Part shown: one piece after another, positions 8,397 to 16,258 of the stretch
How the letters are laid out: every line of letters begins with the position of its first letter
How positions within the stretch are numbered: the stretch's first letter is position 1
Origin: Verrucomicrobiia bacterium
GTDB lineage: Bacteria > Verrucomicrobiota > Verrucomicrobiia > Limisphaerales > JAEYXS01
Length of the DNA: 64,000 nt
Direction of reading: 5' to 3'
NCBI GenBank assembly: GCA_036405135.1
Contig: DASWYF010000047.1
Span: forward strand, 124,001-188,000
Program-made: the position numbers and the translations under genes
The notes under the pieces: generated by a model
Told to the model about the DNA's origin: nothing
What the model saw: the letters and a program-made list of their open reading frames with translations, nothing else
The model's database searches: none

Positions 8397-9413
8397 ATGT
8401 CCAGTCTCCGCTTGAATACATTACTCTCGGCTATCTTTCTCTTGGCTGCAGCTCTCCCGATATTCGCCCAAGACATCGGCGAGACCCGCATCGCGAAGTG
8501 GAAAGATGACCGCACCGCCACGTTTCTCCTGATGTTCGATGACAGTTGGCCCAGCCACGTGCAGGTGGCTGCGCCGGAGTTGGTGAAGCGCGGCATGATC
8601 GCCACGTTTTACATCTGCCCCGGCAAAGGTGAGCACCTCAAGTTCTCGGCGGATTGGGATAACAAGCTGTGGAAGCAAGGAATGGTCTATGGCAATCACA
8701 CCATGACGCATAAGGGCGTGAAAGATTACACGAACGCTATCACGGAGATCGGCAATTGCGCGCAATACATCCGCAAGGTCACCGGGGCCAAGGAGACCAA
8801 GCTCATCTCCTACGGCCAACCCGGCGTGGGTCCGAAGGATTGGAACATCACGGCGGCGCAACTGAACGATTTGCTCAAACAGAATAACATGATCGACCGG
8901 CCGCCTTTCGCAAATCACGGAGCGGTCTATCACTGGAAGACGAAGGAAGAGATGCTCGCGCTGGCAGATAAGGCCATCACGAACAAGGGCATGGAATACC
9001 TCGTCATCCACGGCGTGGAACGCCTCAAGCCGGACTGGGGCTATCAGGACTTCTGGGCCTTGAAGCAGGACATCTTCCTCCCTTTGCTCGACGCGCTAAA
9101 GGAGCGTCAGGATAAAAACCAGCTCTGGATCACCGACCACATTTCCGCGCATCAATACGAGACTGAGCGCAACTCTGCCGAGGTGAGAGTCGTGGAAAAG
9201 AAAGGCGACGCAATCCGACTGGAGCTGAAGTCCAAAGCGGACCCGATCTTTTACGATCATCCGCTCACGCTCATCACGCAGGTGCCTGCGGATTGGAAGC
9301 AAGCCAGTGTCACCCAAGGCACCCAGAAAACTTCGGTAAAGGTGGAGAATGGCAGCATCCGTTATGATGCGTTGCCGGGAAGCGTTCCGATCGTGCTGGA
9401 GAAAGCGAATTGA
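8397..9413 (+). CDS. Secreted polysaccharide deacetylase (NodB-like)
   Basis: 338 residues. Removes N- or O-acetyl groups from polysaccharide in a metal-dependent reaction, outside the cytoplasm. A signal peptide (core LLSAIFLLAAALP, cut after IFAQ) is followed by the first NodB motif, FDD at D48-D49, and the metal motif HTMTH at H101/H105 within GNHTMTH. A C-terminal beta-rich tail follows the barrel. The ATG at 8397 gives a normal signal peptide; a TTG at 8361 overlapping the previous stop is the alternative. Family membership is firm; the substrate is unknown. Confidence 0.82.
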   Translation: MSSLRLNTLLSAIFLLAAALPIFAQDIGETRIAKWKDDRTATFLLMFDDSWPSHVQVAAPELVKRGMIATFYICPGKGEHLKFSADWDNKLWKQGMVYGNHTMTHKGVKDYTNAITEIGNCAQYIRKVTGAKETKLISYGQPGVGPKDWNITAAQLNDLLKQNNMIDRPPFANHGAVYHWKTKEEMLALADKAITNKGMEYLVIHGVERLKPDWGYQDFWALKQDIFLPLLDALKERQDKNQLWITDHISAHQYETERNSAEVRVVEKKGDAIRLELKSKADPIFYDHPLTLITQVPADWKQASVTQGTQKTSVKVENGSIRYDALPGSVPIVLEKAN

Positions 9414-9476
9414 TGCCTTTACGGCATTCGAATAACCGCCCGTTCTCCTGCGTCGAATTCCGTTGAAAGGCCGGTT

Positions 9477-10274
9477 ATGAAAACGTTTTGCCTGTTGGCT
9501 GTCGTCGTGGTGGGACTCTGCGGTTGCAGCACGAAACACGCGGCGGTCATCTCTCGTAATGAGGCACTTACATTGGCGGATGTGGACTACGCGCCGAATC
9601 GCCCCAGCGGTGCCGTGCGTCTCCAACTCCCTTCCGGCAGCACGGGCACAGGACACGCAGATTACTACACGCTCTTCGCCCAGTATCATCGCGGGAAGAG
9701 CATCGTTTACGGGCTGGGCATCGCCACCTCTCCACGCGCAGTAGATGCCGGTTCCTCGGTGATCGTGAATGGCTTGGGTGCGCTCACGATGAACGCCTAC
9801 GCACGTCCCCCGGCTTCGCTCGATAAGAAGATGAATTACACGGAGGTCTTCTTCGATAAAGACTTCGTGGAACAATCGGCCACCACTGGTCGGTTCTTCA
9901 CCCTGACGAGCGAGCGCGGCACACATGAGTTCCAAGTACCGGACTGGATGTTCGCCGCGCTGATCGAATCGCTCGAACGCCGCCTGCCTGAGATGCGCAC
10001 GAAGTCGTTCAACGTGATGGAGGCGATGAACCGTCAGCAGCTCCAGCGTAATCATGTGAACAGCGCGACTGATATGCCCGACGATATGCGCGAGGCGATA
10101 TTGGATGGCTTTGTGATGGTGGGCATGACGTATGCCGATGTGCGCGCGAGCTGGGGCGATCCCGAGATGGTGAGCGCAGAGGCCAGTGGCTCCGAGGTGT
10201 GGCGTTATCCCGGCGGACGTGTGATGCTGGAGAATGGTGTGGTGACAACGTTGCAGGCGGATGAGCCGAGGTAA
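9477..10274 (+). CDS. Lipoprotein with C-terminal SmpA/OmlA-like motif
   Basis: 265 residues. The signal peptide ends in a lipobox, LCGC, with the lipidated Cys at about residue 17. The last 60 residues contain MTYADVRASWGDP, then SEVWRYPGGRVMLENG. This is the pattern of small outer-membrane lipoproteins of the SmpA/OmlA fold, where a GxPxx turn is followed by W-Y and a beta strand. The middle region is not recognised. The start codon lies inside a possible leader hairpin: ATAACCG at 9432 pairs with CGGTTAT at 9472, which covers the ATG. Probably envelope-associated. Confidence 0.7.
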   Translation: MKTFCLLAVVVVGLCGCSTKHAAVISRNEALTLADVDYAPNRPSGAVRLQLPSGSTGTGHADYYTLFAQYHRGKSIVYGLGIATSPRAVDAGSSVIVNGLGALTMNAYARPPASLDKKMNYTEVFFDKDFVEQSATTGRFFTLTSERGTHEFQVPDWMFAALIESLERRLPEMRTKSFNVMEAMNRQQLQRNHVNSATDMPDDMREAILDGFVMVGMTYADVRASWGDPEMVSAEASGSEVWRYPGGRVMLENGVVTTLQADEPR

Positions 10275-10277
10275 TGC

Positions 10278-10411
10278 GCTGCCGGATTCCAGCCGGCAGT
10301 AGGAGCGGTAGAATAGCATCACGGCAATCATCAAATCACTGATGACACACTTCGCCCGCTGATGGATTGCTACGTCGTCGCCCGCAGAACTGCCGGCTGG
10401 AATCCGGCAGC
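10278..10411. repeat. REPIN-like inverted REP doublet
   Basis: Two perfect 23-base arms, 10278-10300 and 10389-10411, are reverse complements of each other and enclose 88 bases. Each arm folds on itself: CTGCCGG-ATTCCAG-CCGGCAG. This is the architecture of two REP sequences in inverted orientation. The element begins 3 bases after the lipoprotein stop codon. Confidence 0.8.
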
Positions 10412-10647
10412 ACATGGACACATGCTTCGTCGGCCCATCCATCGGATTCATCCGATCTTCCACTTTTCACGCATCAGGCGTGAGCTTCGGCCATCTCTCT
10501 TCTAAAATCCTGCATTTCCGGCCATTTATGCCCATTTTTTACTGGTGGCATACGCGATGCTTTCATTGACTTAAGGTGACTTACTCGCTCTGGCAGCGGT
10601 GCCAGAGTCCCGCCACCGAAACTTCGGGAAACTCCGTGAGGTCTATT

Positions 10648-11400
10648 ATGAAAGCACAGACGTACTCTATTCATCGGGCGGCCTTCACGCTCATCGAGCT
10701 GCTGGTCGTCATCGCCATCATCAGCATTCTGGCGGGGCTGTTATTGCCCGCGCTGGCGAATGCCAAGCGGCAGGCGCAGAAGACGCAATGCATCAACAAT
10801 CAGAAGCAGATGGGTATCGCCATCAAGGTCTTCGCGAATGATCACGAGCAGAATTATCCCTACAAGGTGCAGGGCAGCTCGCTCAAGACGAACAACAATT
10901 GGATGGATACCTGGCAACACTTCCAGAAATTCTCCGGTGAACTTGGTTCGACGAAATTGCTGTTGTGTCCAGGCGACGCCATCCGCAAAGCAAATGAGGC
11001 TCTGGACTTCACCGACGTTGTCGGACGCGGCTTGCAAGAGCCGGGCAAGCAGAATGCGGCGGTGAGTTATTTCATCGGCTTGGAAGCGGATGAGACGAAG
11101 CCGTCCACGATCCTCTTCGGCGATCGCCACATCGGGCCGAGTGATACGGCACTGCATTATCGCTATGCCACGAACATCACGGCCACGAGCACGAATGCGG
11201 TGGTGTGGTCCAAGTTGGTGAACCAGCACGTGACGCCGATGCACGGCAGCGTGGGTGTGTTTCTCCTCAGCGATGGCAGCATGGCCTCCGGCGGCAATGA
11301 GAAGCTGCAAGAGCAAGTGCGCCTGAGCGAACAAAGCAACGGCGCGAAGGCGAATCAATTCGTCCTGCCGCAAGTGGATGCGGAAGGGAAACCACAATAA
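10648..11400 (+). CDS. Pseudopilin-like protein with type IV prepilin N-terminus
   Basis: 250 residues. The prepilin peptidase recognition and helix read [19 protein letters not shown], starting near residue 12, with the usual Glu at +5. A soluble domain follows with FGDRHIGPS and a late LLSDGSM motif, as in the large Verrucomicrobiota/Planctomycetota family of secreted pseudopilin-like proteins. The ATG at 10648 is preferred because GTGAGGT is at good distance; an in-frame upstream start would spoil the leader. Whether it forms pili or is part of a type II secretion-like fibre is not known. No pilus assembly genes lie nearby. Confidence 0.85.
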   Translation: MKAQTYSIHRAAFTLIELLVVIAIISILAGLLLPALANAKRQAQKTQCINNQKQMGIAIKVFANDHEQNYPYKVQGSSLKTNNNWMDTWQHFQKFSGELGSTKLLLCPGDAIRKANEALDFTDVVGRGLQEPGKQNAAVSYFIGLEADETKPSTILFGDRHIGPSDTALHYRYATNITATSTNAVVWSKLVNQHVTPMHGSVGVFLLSDGSMASGGNEKLQEQVRLSEQSNGAKANQFVLPQVDAEGKPQ

Positions 11401-11548
11401 TTCAGCAGGACGCCAAGGTAAATGAATGAATGGGGGCAAGCCCTCGCAGTGACTCACACTGCGAGGGTTCTGATTTGGCTATCCGACTCCAATATGACGG
11501 TAGTTTTATAGTGTCCCTCTCTGAGCCGGGTGTTATCATCATTCAGTC

Positions 11549-11830
11549 ATGGGAAACTTTTTCATCGTCTTCTTACTGCTGATGGTGGGGATGTTCATGA
11601 TATTCAGGTATCGCGGCGAAGGCGGCCGCACTGGATCAACCGGAGGTTATGATGGAGGCTTTTCAGCATGGGATACCACCAACCCTTCAGATTTTCAGGG
11701 CCATCAATCTTCTACAGACAACAGTTTCGACCATAGCTCGCACGATTGCAGCAGCCATGATAGCGGGGGCAGCTTTGATTCGGGTAGCAGCGGGTGTGAC
11801 AGTGGCGGGAGCAGCAGCAGTAGTGATTAA
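11549..11830 (+). CDS. Small membrane protein with Ser/Gly/Asp-rich tail
   Basis: 93 residues. One N-terminal hydrophobic helix at residues 3-19 is followed by RYRGEGG. The tail of about 65 residues is almost only Ser, Gly, Asp and His with two Cys (HSSHDCSSHDSGG ... SSGCDSGG), ending in five Ser and one Asp. The tail resembles the low-complexity C-termini of TPM-type membrane proteins and may bind metal. A 46-codon membrane ORF follows after 14 bases. Confidence 0.6.
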   Translation: MGNFFIVFLLLMVGMFMIFRYRGEGGRTGSTGGYDGGFSAWDTTNPSDFQGHQSSTDNSFDHSSHDCSSHDSGGSFDSGSSGCDSGGSSSSSD

Positions 11831-11844
11831 ACACTGACAAGCCT

Positions 11845-11985
11845 ATGGAAACGCTCATTTGGTGCATGATATTCGGCTTGGTACTGCTGGGGATGTACAT
11901 CAGCGGCAGCAACACGACGTCGTGCAAGGAGCATGGGCAATCGCGGGATTGTGGCAGCATGGTTGATGGTGGTGGTGGAGTGTGA
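11845..11985 (+). CDS. 46-residue membrane peptide
   Basis: ATG at 11845 to TGA at 11983-11985. One hydrophobic helix (LIWCMIFGLVLLGMYI) is followed by a short polar tail with two further Cys (TTSCKEH, RDCGS) and four Gly near the end. Its build repeats that of the upstream gene (helix, then Ser/Gly/Cys-rich tail), which supports it being a real co-transcribed partner. The hairpin cassette begins 3 bases after its stop. Confidence 0.45.
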   Translation: METLIWCMIFGLVLLGMYISGSNTTSCKEHGQSRDCGSMVDGGGGV

Positions 11986-11988
11986 TTC

Positions 11989-12182
11989 CGTGCCGTTAGG
12001 CACGAAAGATTCATAGCGGCGGCTTTCAAAGCCGCCGGGTGGGATCAATAGGAGTGCCGTCACGTAGTGACGGAAGATTTTGGTTGGCAGTGGTTCTGTC
12101 GTCGCTATGCGACGCGGGAACTGAGATGGGCTACCACGGGTTAAAAACCCGTGGCTAGGAATCTGTCCTCGCTAACGCGAGG
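11989..12182. repeat. Six-hairpin cassette, copy 1
   Basis: Six hairpins in a row: CGTGCC-GTTA-GGCACG (11989), CGGCGGCTT-TCA-AAGCCGCCG (12017), CCGTCAC-GTA-GTGACGG (12057), CGTCGC-TAT-GCGACG (12100), CCACGGGTT-AAA-AACCCGTGG (12134) and CCTCGC-TAAC-GCGAGG (12167). A second copy with the same order and linkers lies at 55451. Two stems differ between copies by paired changes that keep pairing: the second pair of hairpin 1 is G-C here and A-T there, and a pair in hairpin 3 is A-T here and G-C there. Loop types are mostly preserved. No open frame spans it. Confidence 0.85.
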
Positions 12183-12272
12183 GGGACTGCGGGTGGAAGG
12201 TGCGAATAGGTTGAATGCAAGCAACGATGTCTCTCGTGCCACTTTCAGGGCACATCCCTTTGTATCGGACTT

Positions 12273-12341
12273 CCTAGGGCAGCAATCGCCGTAGGCGACG
12301 ATTGCTGCCCTAGGCTAGAATCTATTGGCCCTTTGGGCCAA
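12273..12341. repeat. Long perfect hairpin plus a second short hairpin
   Basis: A 16-bp perfect stem, CCTAGGGCAGCAATCG at 12273-12288 with its complement at 12299-12314, encloses a 10-base loop (CCGTAGGCGA). Ten bases later comes TTGGCCC-TTT-GGGCCAA (12325-12341). Both lie between the hairpin cassette and the sugar isomerase-like gene. No T-run follows, so this is not an ordinary terminator. Confidence 0.8.
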
Positions 12342-12446
12342 TTGCGGGATTGAACAAGGCCTTGGGCATCCGCGTCTATCCTTGCATGCTTGACGATTTG
12401 GCGCGTTCCGCTTGAATCGTCGGGAACCGAATCACATTCATCATTC

Positions 12447-13289
12447 ATGAAACCGCTATCTTTACGTCGTTTTCTCTTTTCCACCTTGGCCGTGGCCGCT
12501 TTGGCGCTCGCCCCGGTGACTTCCTCGCAGGCCGCGGAAAAAGCCCAGCCGAAGCTGGGTCTCCAGACCTGGACGTGCCGCAACATGTCCTTTGATCAAG
12601 TGGTGGAATTTGCCGAGAAGCATGGCATCAAACACTTGCAGATGATCGGCAAGCACATTGATCCGAATGGCACGAAGGAAGATTGGGCGAAGAAGAAGGC
12701 GATCTTGGATAGCAAAGGTCTGACTTGCTACACGTTTGGCGTGGCGGGCACCTCGATGAAGAAAGAGGAGAACAAGAAGTTGTTCGAGATGGCGAAATTC
12801 CTCGGCTGCAAGCTCATCATCGTGGAGCCGCGCGATCAGGCGATCTGGGATAACTTGGAAGAGCTGGTGAAGGAGTATGACATCAAGCTGGCGATCCATA
12901 ACCATGGCAAGGGCAGCGTGTATGGTGATCCGGCCACGGTGCAGAAGATCCTCGATGCTCGCGACAAACGCATCGGCGTGTGCATGGATGTGGGCTGGAT
13001 CACGGCAGCGGGCTTCGATGCGGCTGAGGTGTTCAAGAATTACAAGGGCCGCGTGTATGACATGCACCTGAAGGACAAGAAGATCGAGAAGACGCAGGAC
13101 GGCAAGGAAGTGTATCTGGACGTGGAAGTGGGCACGGGCCACGCGAATTACAAAGGCCTCTTCTCGGAGATCAAGAAGGCGAAGTGGGACGGTGTGATGT
13201 CCATCGAGACGGACAACGCATCCTTCGCGAACGAGCCGACGAAGTTCGTGGAAGTGGCGTCGAAGTTCTTCAAGGAGAATGTGAAGTAA
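12447..13289 (+). CDS. Secreted sugar phosphate isomerase/epimerase-like TIM barrel
   Basis: 280 residues. The signal peptide ends near SSQAAEK. The mature part is a xylose-isomerase-like (AP endonuclease family 2) barrel: LGLQTWTC strand 1, VVEFAEKHGIKHLQM, LIIVEP, LAIHNHG, IGVCMDVGW, YDMHLKD and a final MSIETDN. The metal ligands of this fold are the Glu in IVEP, His in NHG, Asp in MDVGW, His in MHLKD and Glu in IETD. Exported members are common in Verrucomicrobiota and Planctomycetota and are thought to act on sugars in the periplasm; the substrate is unknown. A strong terminator follows. Confidence 0.85.
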   Translation: MKPLSLRRFLFSTLAVAALALAPVTSSQAAEKAQPKLGLQTWTCRNMSFDQVVEFAEKHGIKHLQMIGKHIDPNGTKEDWAKKKAILDSKGLTCYTFGVAGTSMKKEENKKLFEMAKFLGCKLIIVEPRDQAIWDNLEELVKEYDIKLAIHNHGKGSVYGDPATVQKILDARDKRIGVCMDVGWITAAGFDAAEVFKNYKGRVYDMHLKDKKIEKTQDGKEVYLDVEVGTGHANYKGLFSEIKKAKWDGVMSIETDNASFANEPTKFVEVASKFFKENVK

Positions 13290-13312
13290 GCAGAGTTCAC
13301 ATCAGAGATTGC

Positions 13313-13347
13313 AAAGACCGCAGGATGAGAGTCCTGCGGTCTTTTTT
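13313..13347 (+). terminator. Rho-independent terminator
   Basis: AAAGACCGCAGGA pairs with TCCTGCGGTCTTT across a 6-base loop (TGAGAG), followed by a T-run. It ends the isomerase-like gene at 12447. Confidence 0.92.
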
Positions 13348-13630
13348 TGTTCTGGCTTCTCCGTCGCAGAATCCTTGGAGTCTGCTCCTCCGCCAAAGCC
13401 TCGTCTGAACCCGGAAAATCTTCACTTCACACGGATGCAGCGTTTTTTAGCGTTATAAAGTTGGACCAGTGCCTCCTCTCTCCGGCCCTGCATCTATCAA
13501 TCGAGGAAAGAGTGGTGAACGCTTGGGGGGGCATTCTTGGAAGTGAGAGCCTGTCATCCGGTATGGGATGCTGCTACATTATCAGGGGTGGCAAATTCGC
13601 TTTTGTTGCTCGTGAAATGGGAGTATGTAA
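13348..13630. other. Intergenic region before the tandem hydrolase
   Basis: About 280 bases with no recognised gene or repeat. It must contain the promoter of the hydrolase at 13631. No clear -35/-10 pair was picked out. Confidence 0.4.
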
Positions 13631-15775
13631 ATGGCGTTGTCATCAATCATGAATCCTTCACCGAATAATCCCGGGCTGTCGCCGTCGTTGTTGTGGAATC
13701 GCCGCGAGTTGTTGCAGGCTACAGGGCTTGGTTTGCTGGGGCTGGCGATGGGCGAGGTGCCGGGGCTTTCTTCGTTGGAAGCAGCGGAAGCAGGCAAGGC
13801 TGTAGCAGCTCCGTCGTTGACGCCGTTGAACCGGTTTCCACGGATGGTGCAGGAGCAGTATGTGGCGCGGGTGAAGCGGATCGAGCAGGCGGTGCGGTCG
13901 CGCAAGCAGGAGATGAACAGCCTGGAGAGCGCGCAGAAGTATGTGATGGCGGTGCGGCAGAAGGTGCAGGCCTGTTTCGGTCCTTGGCCGGAGAAGACGC
14001 CGCTGAATGCAAGGACGACGAAGACGGTCGAGCGTGATGCGTATACGATCGAGAATGTGATTTTCGAGAGCCGTCCGGGATTCCTGGTGACGGCGAATCT
14101 ATATATCCCGAAGGGGCGTCCGTTTCCTTTGCCAGGCATCGTGGGTTCTTGCGGGCACTCGCATAACGGCAAGGCGGCGGAGGCGTATCAGAGTTTTGCA
14201 CAGGGATTGGCGCGGCAGGGTTATGTGACGCTGATCTTTGATCCGATCGGGCAGGGTGAGCGGTTGCAGTATGCGGATGAGAAGTTGAAATCGACGGTGG
14301 GTTCGGGGGTGAGCGAGCATTTGCTGGGCGGGAACCAACAGTTCCTCGTGGGTGAATTCTTCGGAAGTTGGCGGGCGTGGGACGGGATCCGGGCGCTGGA
14401 TTATCTGCTGACGCGGAAAGAGGTGCATCCGGAGGTGGTAGGCATCACGGGCAATTCCGGCGGTGGCACGATGACGACGTGGTTGTGCGGATTGGAGGCG
14501 CGTTGGACGATGGCGGCTCCGGCGTGTTTCATCACGACGTTCCGGCGCAACTTGGAGAACGAATTGCCAGCAGACACTGAGCAATGTCCGCCGAAGGCGC
14601 TGGCGATGGGGTTGGATCACGAAGATTTCATCGCGGCGATGGCACCGAGGCCGGTGATCATCCTGGCGAAGGAGCGTGATTTCTTCGACGTGCGCGGCAC
14701 GGAAGAGGCCTACGGGCGGTTGCAGCGGCTGTATGATCTGCTGGGTTTCCCGAACAACATCGCGATGTTCACGGGACCGACGTATCACGGTTACTCACAG
14801 GAGAATCGCGAGGAGATGTACAAGTTCTTCAATGCGATGACGCAGGTCTCGAAGGCGGAGAAGGAGCCGGCGCTGGTGATCGAGAAGGACGAGACGCTGT
14901 GGTGCACGCCGAACGGACAAGTGGCGGAATTGAAATCGCGCACGATGTTTTCGTTCACGAAGGAGATCTCGGAGAAATTGCGGAAGGAGCGCGCGCCTTT
15001 GGATGGGAATGCGCTGCGGCAGGCGTTGACGAATGTATTGAAGGTGCGGCGACAGACGACGTATCCAGAGTACCGGATATTGCGGCCAATCAGTGGCAGA
15101 AAATATCCGACGAAACATGCGATCACGTACGCAGTGGAGACGGAGGCGGGTGTGCATGCGCTGGTGACGCGGTTGACGGAGGAGCCTTTGTATTCGCGGC
15201 CGCCGAAGGACAAGAAGCGCGCGGTGCTATACATCGCGCATCACTCGGCAGATGCGGAGTTGCGCGAGGAGCCGCTGGTGAAGGAGATCATGGACGCCGA
15301 GAAAGACGCGGCGTTTTATGCGTGCGATGTGCGGGGCATCGGGGAATCGAAGCCGGACACGTGCGGGGCGAATTCGTTCTTGAACCCGTACGGGAGCGAT
15401 TACTTCTATGCGATCCATGCGATCATGTTGGATGATTCCTACGTGGCGCAGAAGACGTGGGACATTTTGCGGGTGATCGATTGGTTGCGCGGCACGGGCC
15501 ATGAGGGCGTGCATCTGGTGGCGAAGGGATGGGGAACGATTCCCGCGACGTTTGCAGCGATCTTTGCGGATGAGGTGAACCAGGTGACGTTCAAGAACGC
15601 GCTGACGTCTTACGCGGATCTGGCGGAGACGGAGATCTACAAGTGGCCGCTCTCGAGCATGGTGCCAGGCGTACTGAAGACGTTTGATCTGCCGGATTGT
15701 TACCGGATGTTGTCGGGGAAGAAATTGAAGATGATCGAGACGATGGATGGGAAAGGGGAAGTGGTGAAGGAATGA
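13631..15775 (+). CDS. Tat-exported tandem alpha/beta hydrolase (acetylxylan-esterase-like)
   Basis: 714 residues. Twin-arginine signal NRRELLQATGLGLLGLAMG with R24/R25. Two alpha/beta hydrolase halves follow. The first carries the nucleophile motif GNSGGG (S276), D353 in the segment FFDVRG and H386 in YHGYS, a full Ser-Asp-His triad as in the acetylxylan esterase/dienelactone hydrolase group. The second half keeps the fold (AVLYIAHHSADAE, ACDVRGIGESKPD) but its nucleophile elbow reads KGWGT, without Ser. Export by Tat implies folding, perhaps with a cofactor, before crossing the membrane. Likely removes acyl groups from plant polysaccharide. The start could instead be the ATG at 13649. Confidence 0.85.
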   Translation: MALSSIMNPSPNNPGLSPSLLWNRRELLQATGLGLLGLAMGEVPGLSSLEAAEAGKAVAAPSLTPLNRFPRMVQEQYVARVKRIEQAVRSRKQEMNSLESAQKYVMAVRQKVQACFGPWPEKTPLNARTTKTVERDAYTIENVIFESRPGFLVTANLYIPKGRPFPLPGIVGSCGHSHNGKAAEAYQSFAQGLARQGYVTLIFDPIGQGERLQYADEKLKSTVGSGVSEHLLGGNQQFLVGEFFGSWRAWDGIRALDYLLTRKEVHPEVVGITGNSGGGTMTTWLCGLEARWTMAAPACFITTFRRNLENELPADTEQCPPKALAMGLDHEDFIAAMAPRPVIILAKERDFFDVRGTEEAYGRLQRLYDLLGFPNNIAMFTGPTYHGYSQENREEMYKFFNAMTQVSKAEKEPALVIEKDETLWCTPNGQVAELKSRTMFSFTKEISEKLRKERAPLDGNALRQALTNVLKVRRQTTYPEYRILRPISGRKYPTKHAITYAVETEAGVHALVTRLTEEPLYSRPPKDKKRAVLYIAHHSADAELREEPLVKEIMDAEKDAAFYACDVRGIGESKPDTCGANSFLNPYGSDYFYAIHAIMLDDSYVAQKTWDILRVIDWLRGTGHEGVHLVAKGWGTIPATFAAIFADEVNQVTFKNALTSYADLAETEIYKWPLSSMVPGVLKTFDLPDCYRMLSGKKLKMIETMDGKGEVVKE

Positions 15776-15778
15776 AAA

Positions 15779-15808
15779 AGCGGAGGTTGATGGACTCAAC
15801 CCCCGCTG
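15779..15808 (-). terminator. Terminator between convergent genes
   Basis: AGCGGAGGTTGA pairs with TCAACCCCCGCT with one mismatch across a 6-base loop. Read leftward the stem is followed by TTTTTC, so it best serves the minus-strand gene at 15827; it lies directly after the hydrolase stop as well. Confidence 0.7.
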
Positions 15809-15826
15809 AAAACGAAAAAAGAGGTG

Positions 15827-16105
15827 CTATTTGATGCCGGGTGGCGTTTTGTGCTTATCCGGCAAGACGGCGAGAATGAGGAGGCCCAAGCAGCTGAAAA
15901 TTCCCAATAACCCGAGGAACTGGGAGTAGCCCTTGCCGATGGCGTAGCAGCCACAGCCCCAAATGAACATGATATAGCCTACCAAAACCATCAGAAAACC
16001 GATCAGGGCGAGGCTTTCCACACCAGTCAGGACGCGTCCGACGAATTGGATCAGGAGTCCGATACCGATGCCGATGTTTGTTTTTGTTTTATACTCTGCG
16101 AGCAT
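15827..16105 (-). CDS. Small multi-pass membrane protein
   Basis: 92 residues with three hydrophobic helices at about 9-30, 33-55 and 60-82, and a Lys/Pro tail. No charged residue sits inside the helices, so a transport role is not suggested. It lies between manA and the convergent hydrolase, with its own terminator. No family recognised. Confidence 0.65.
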   Translation of the reverse strand: MLAEYKTKTNIGIGIGLLIQFVGRVLTGVESLALIGFLMVLVGYIMFIWGCGCYAIGKGYSQFLGLLGIFSCLGLLILAVLPDKHKTPPGIK

Positions 16106-16169
16106 AGCATTTATTGGGTGTTTTTTTCCTTTGGCGACGGGCTCCGAGCGTAGATTTGTCCTTTTACGG

Positions 16170-16190
16170 AAGGGATTTTTAAAATCCCTT
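16170..16190. other. Perfect hairpin downstream of manA
   Basis: AAGGGATTT-TTA-AAATCCCTT, a 9-bp stem. It lies 69 bases beyond the manA stop on the leftward transcript. There is no good T-run, so its role as terminator is uncertain. Confidence 0.5.
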
Positions 16191-16258
16191 GAAGCTCAAT
16201 ACCCGAACTGATCGTCAGGAGACGAAATCGTCCGGTGGATTGCAAGATGAATGTTTTC

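Noticed and set aside
9096-10463. A 455-codon minus-strand frame
   Set aside because: Opposes the lipoprotein and part of the deacetylase gene, both of which have clear signal peptides and motifs. It also crosses a repeat.
11989-12182. Integron attC sites as an explanation of the hairpin cassette
   Set aside because: There is no integron integrase, and the hairpins lack paired attC core sites with extrahelical bases; the cassette repeats as a whole instead.
15779-15808. A riboswitch at this hairpin
   Set aside because: It lies between the ends of two convergent genes and has a T-run on one side, so a terminator explains it.
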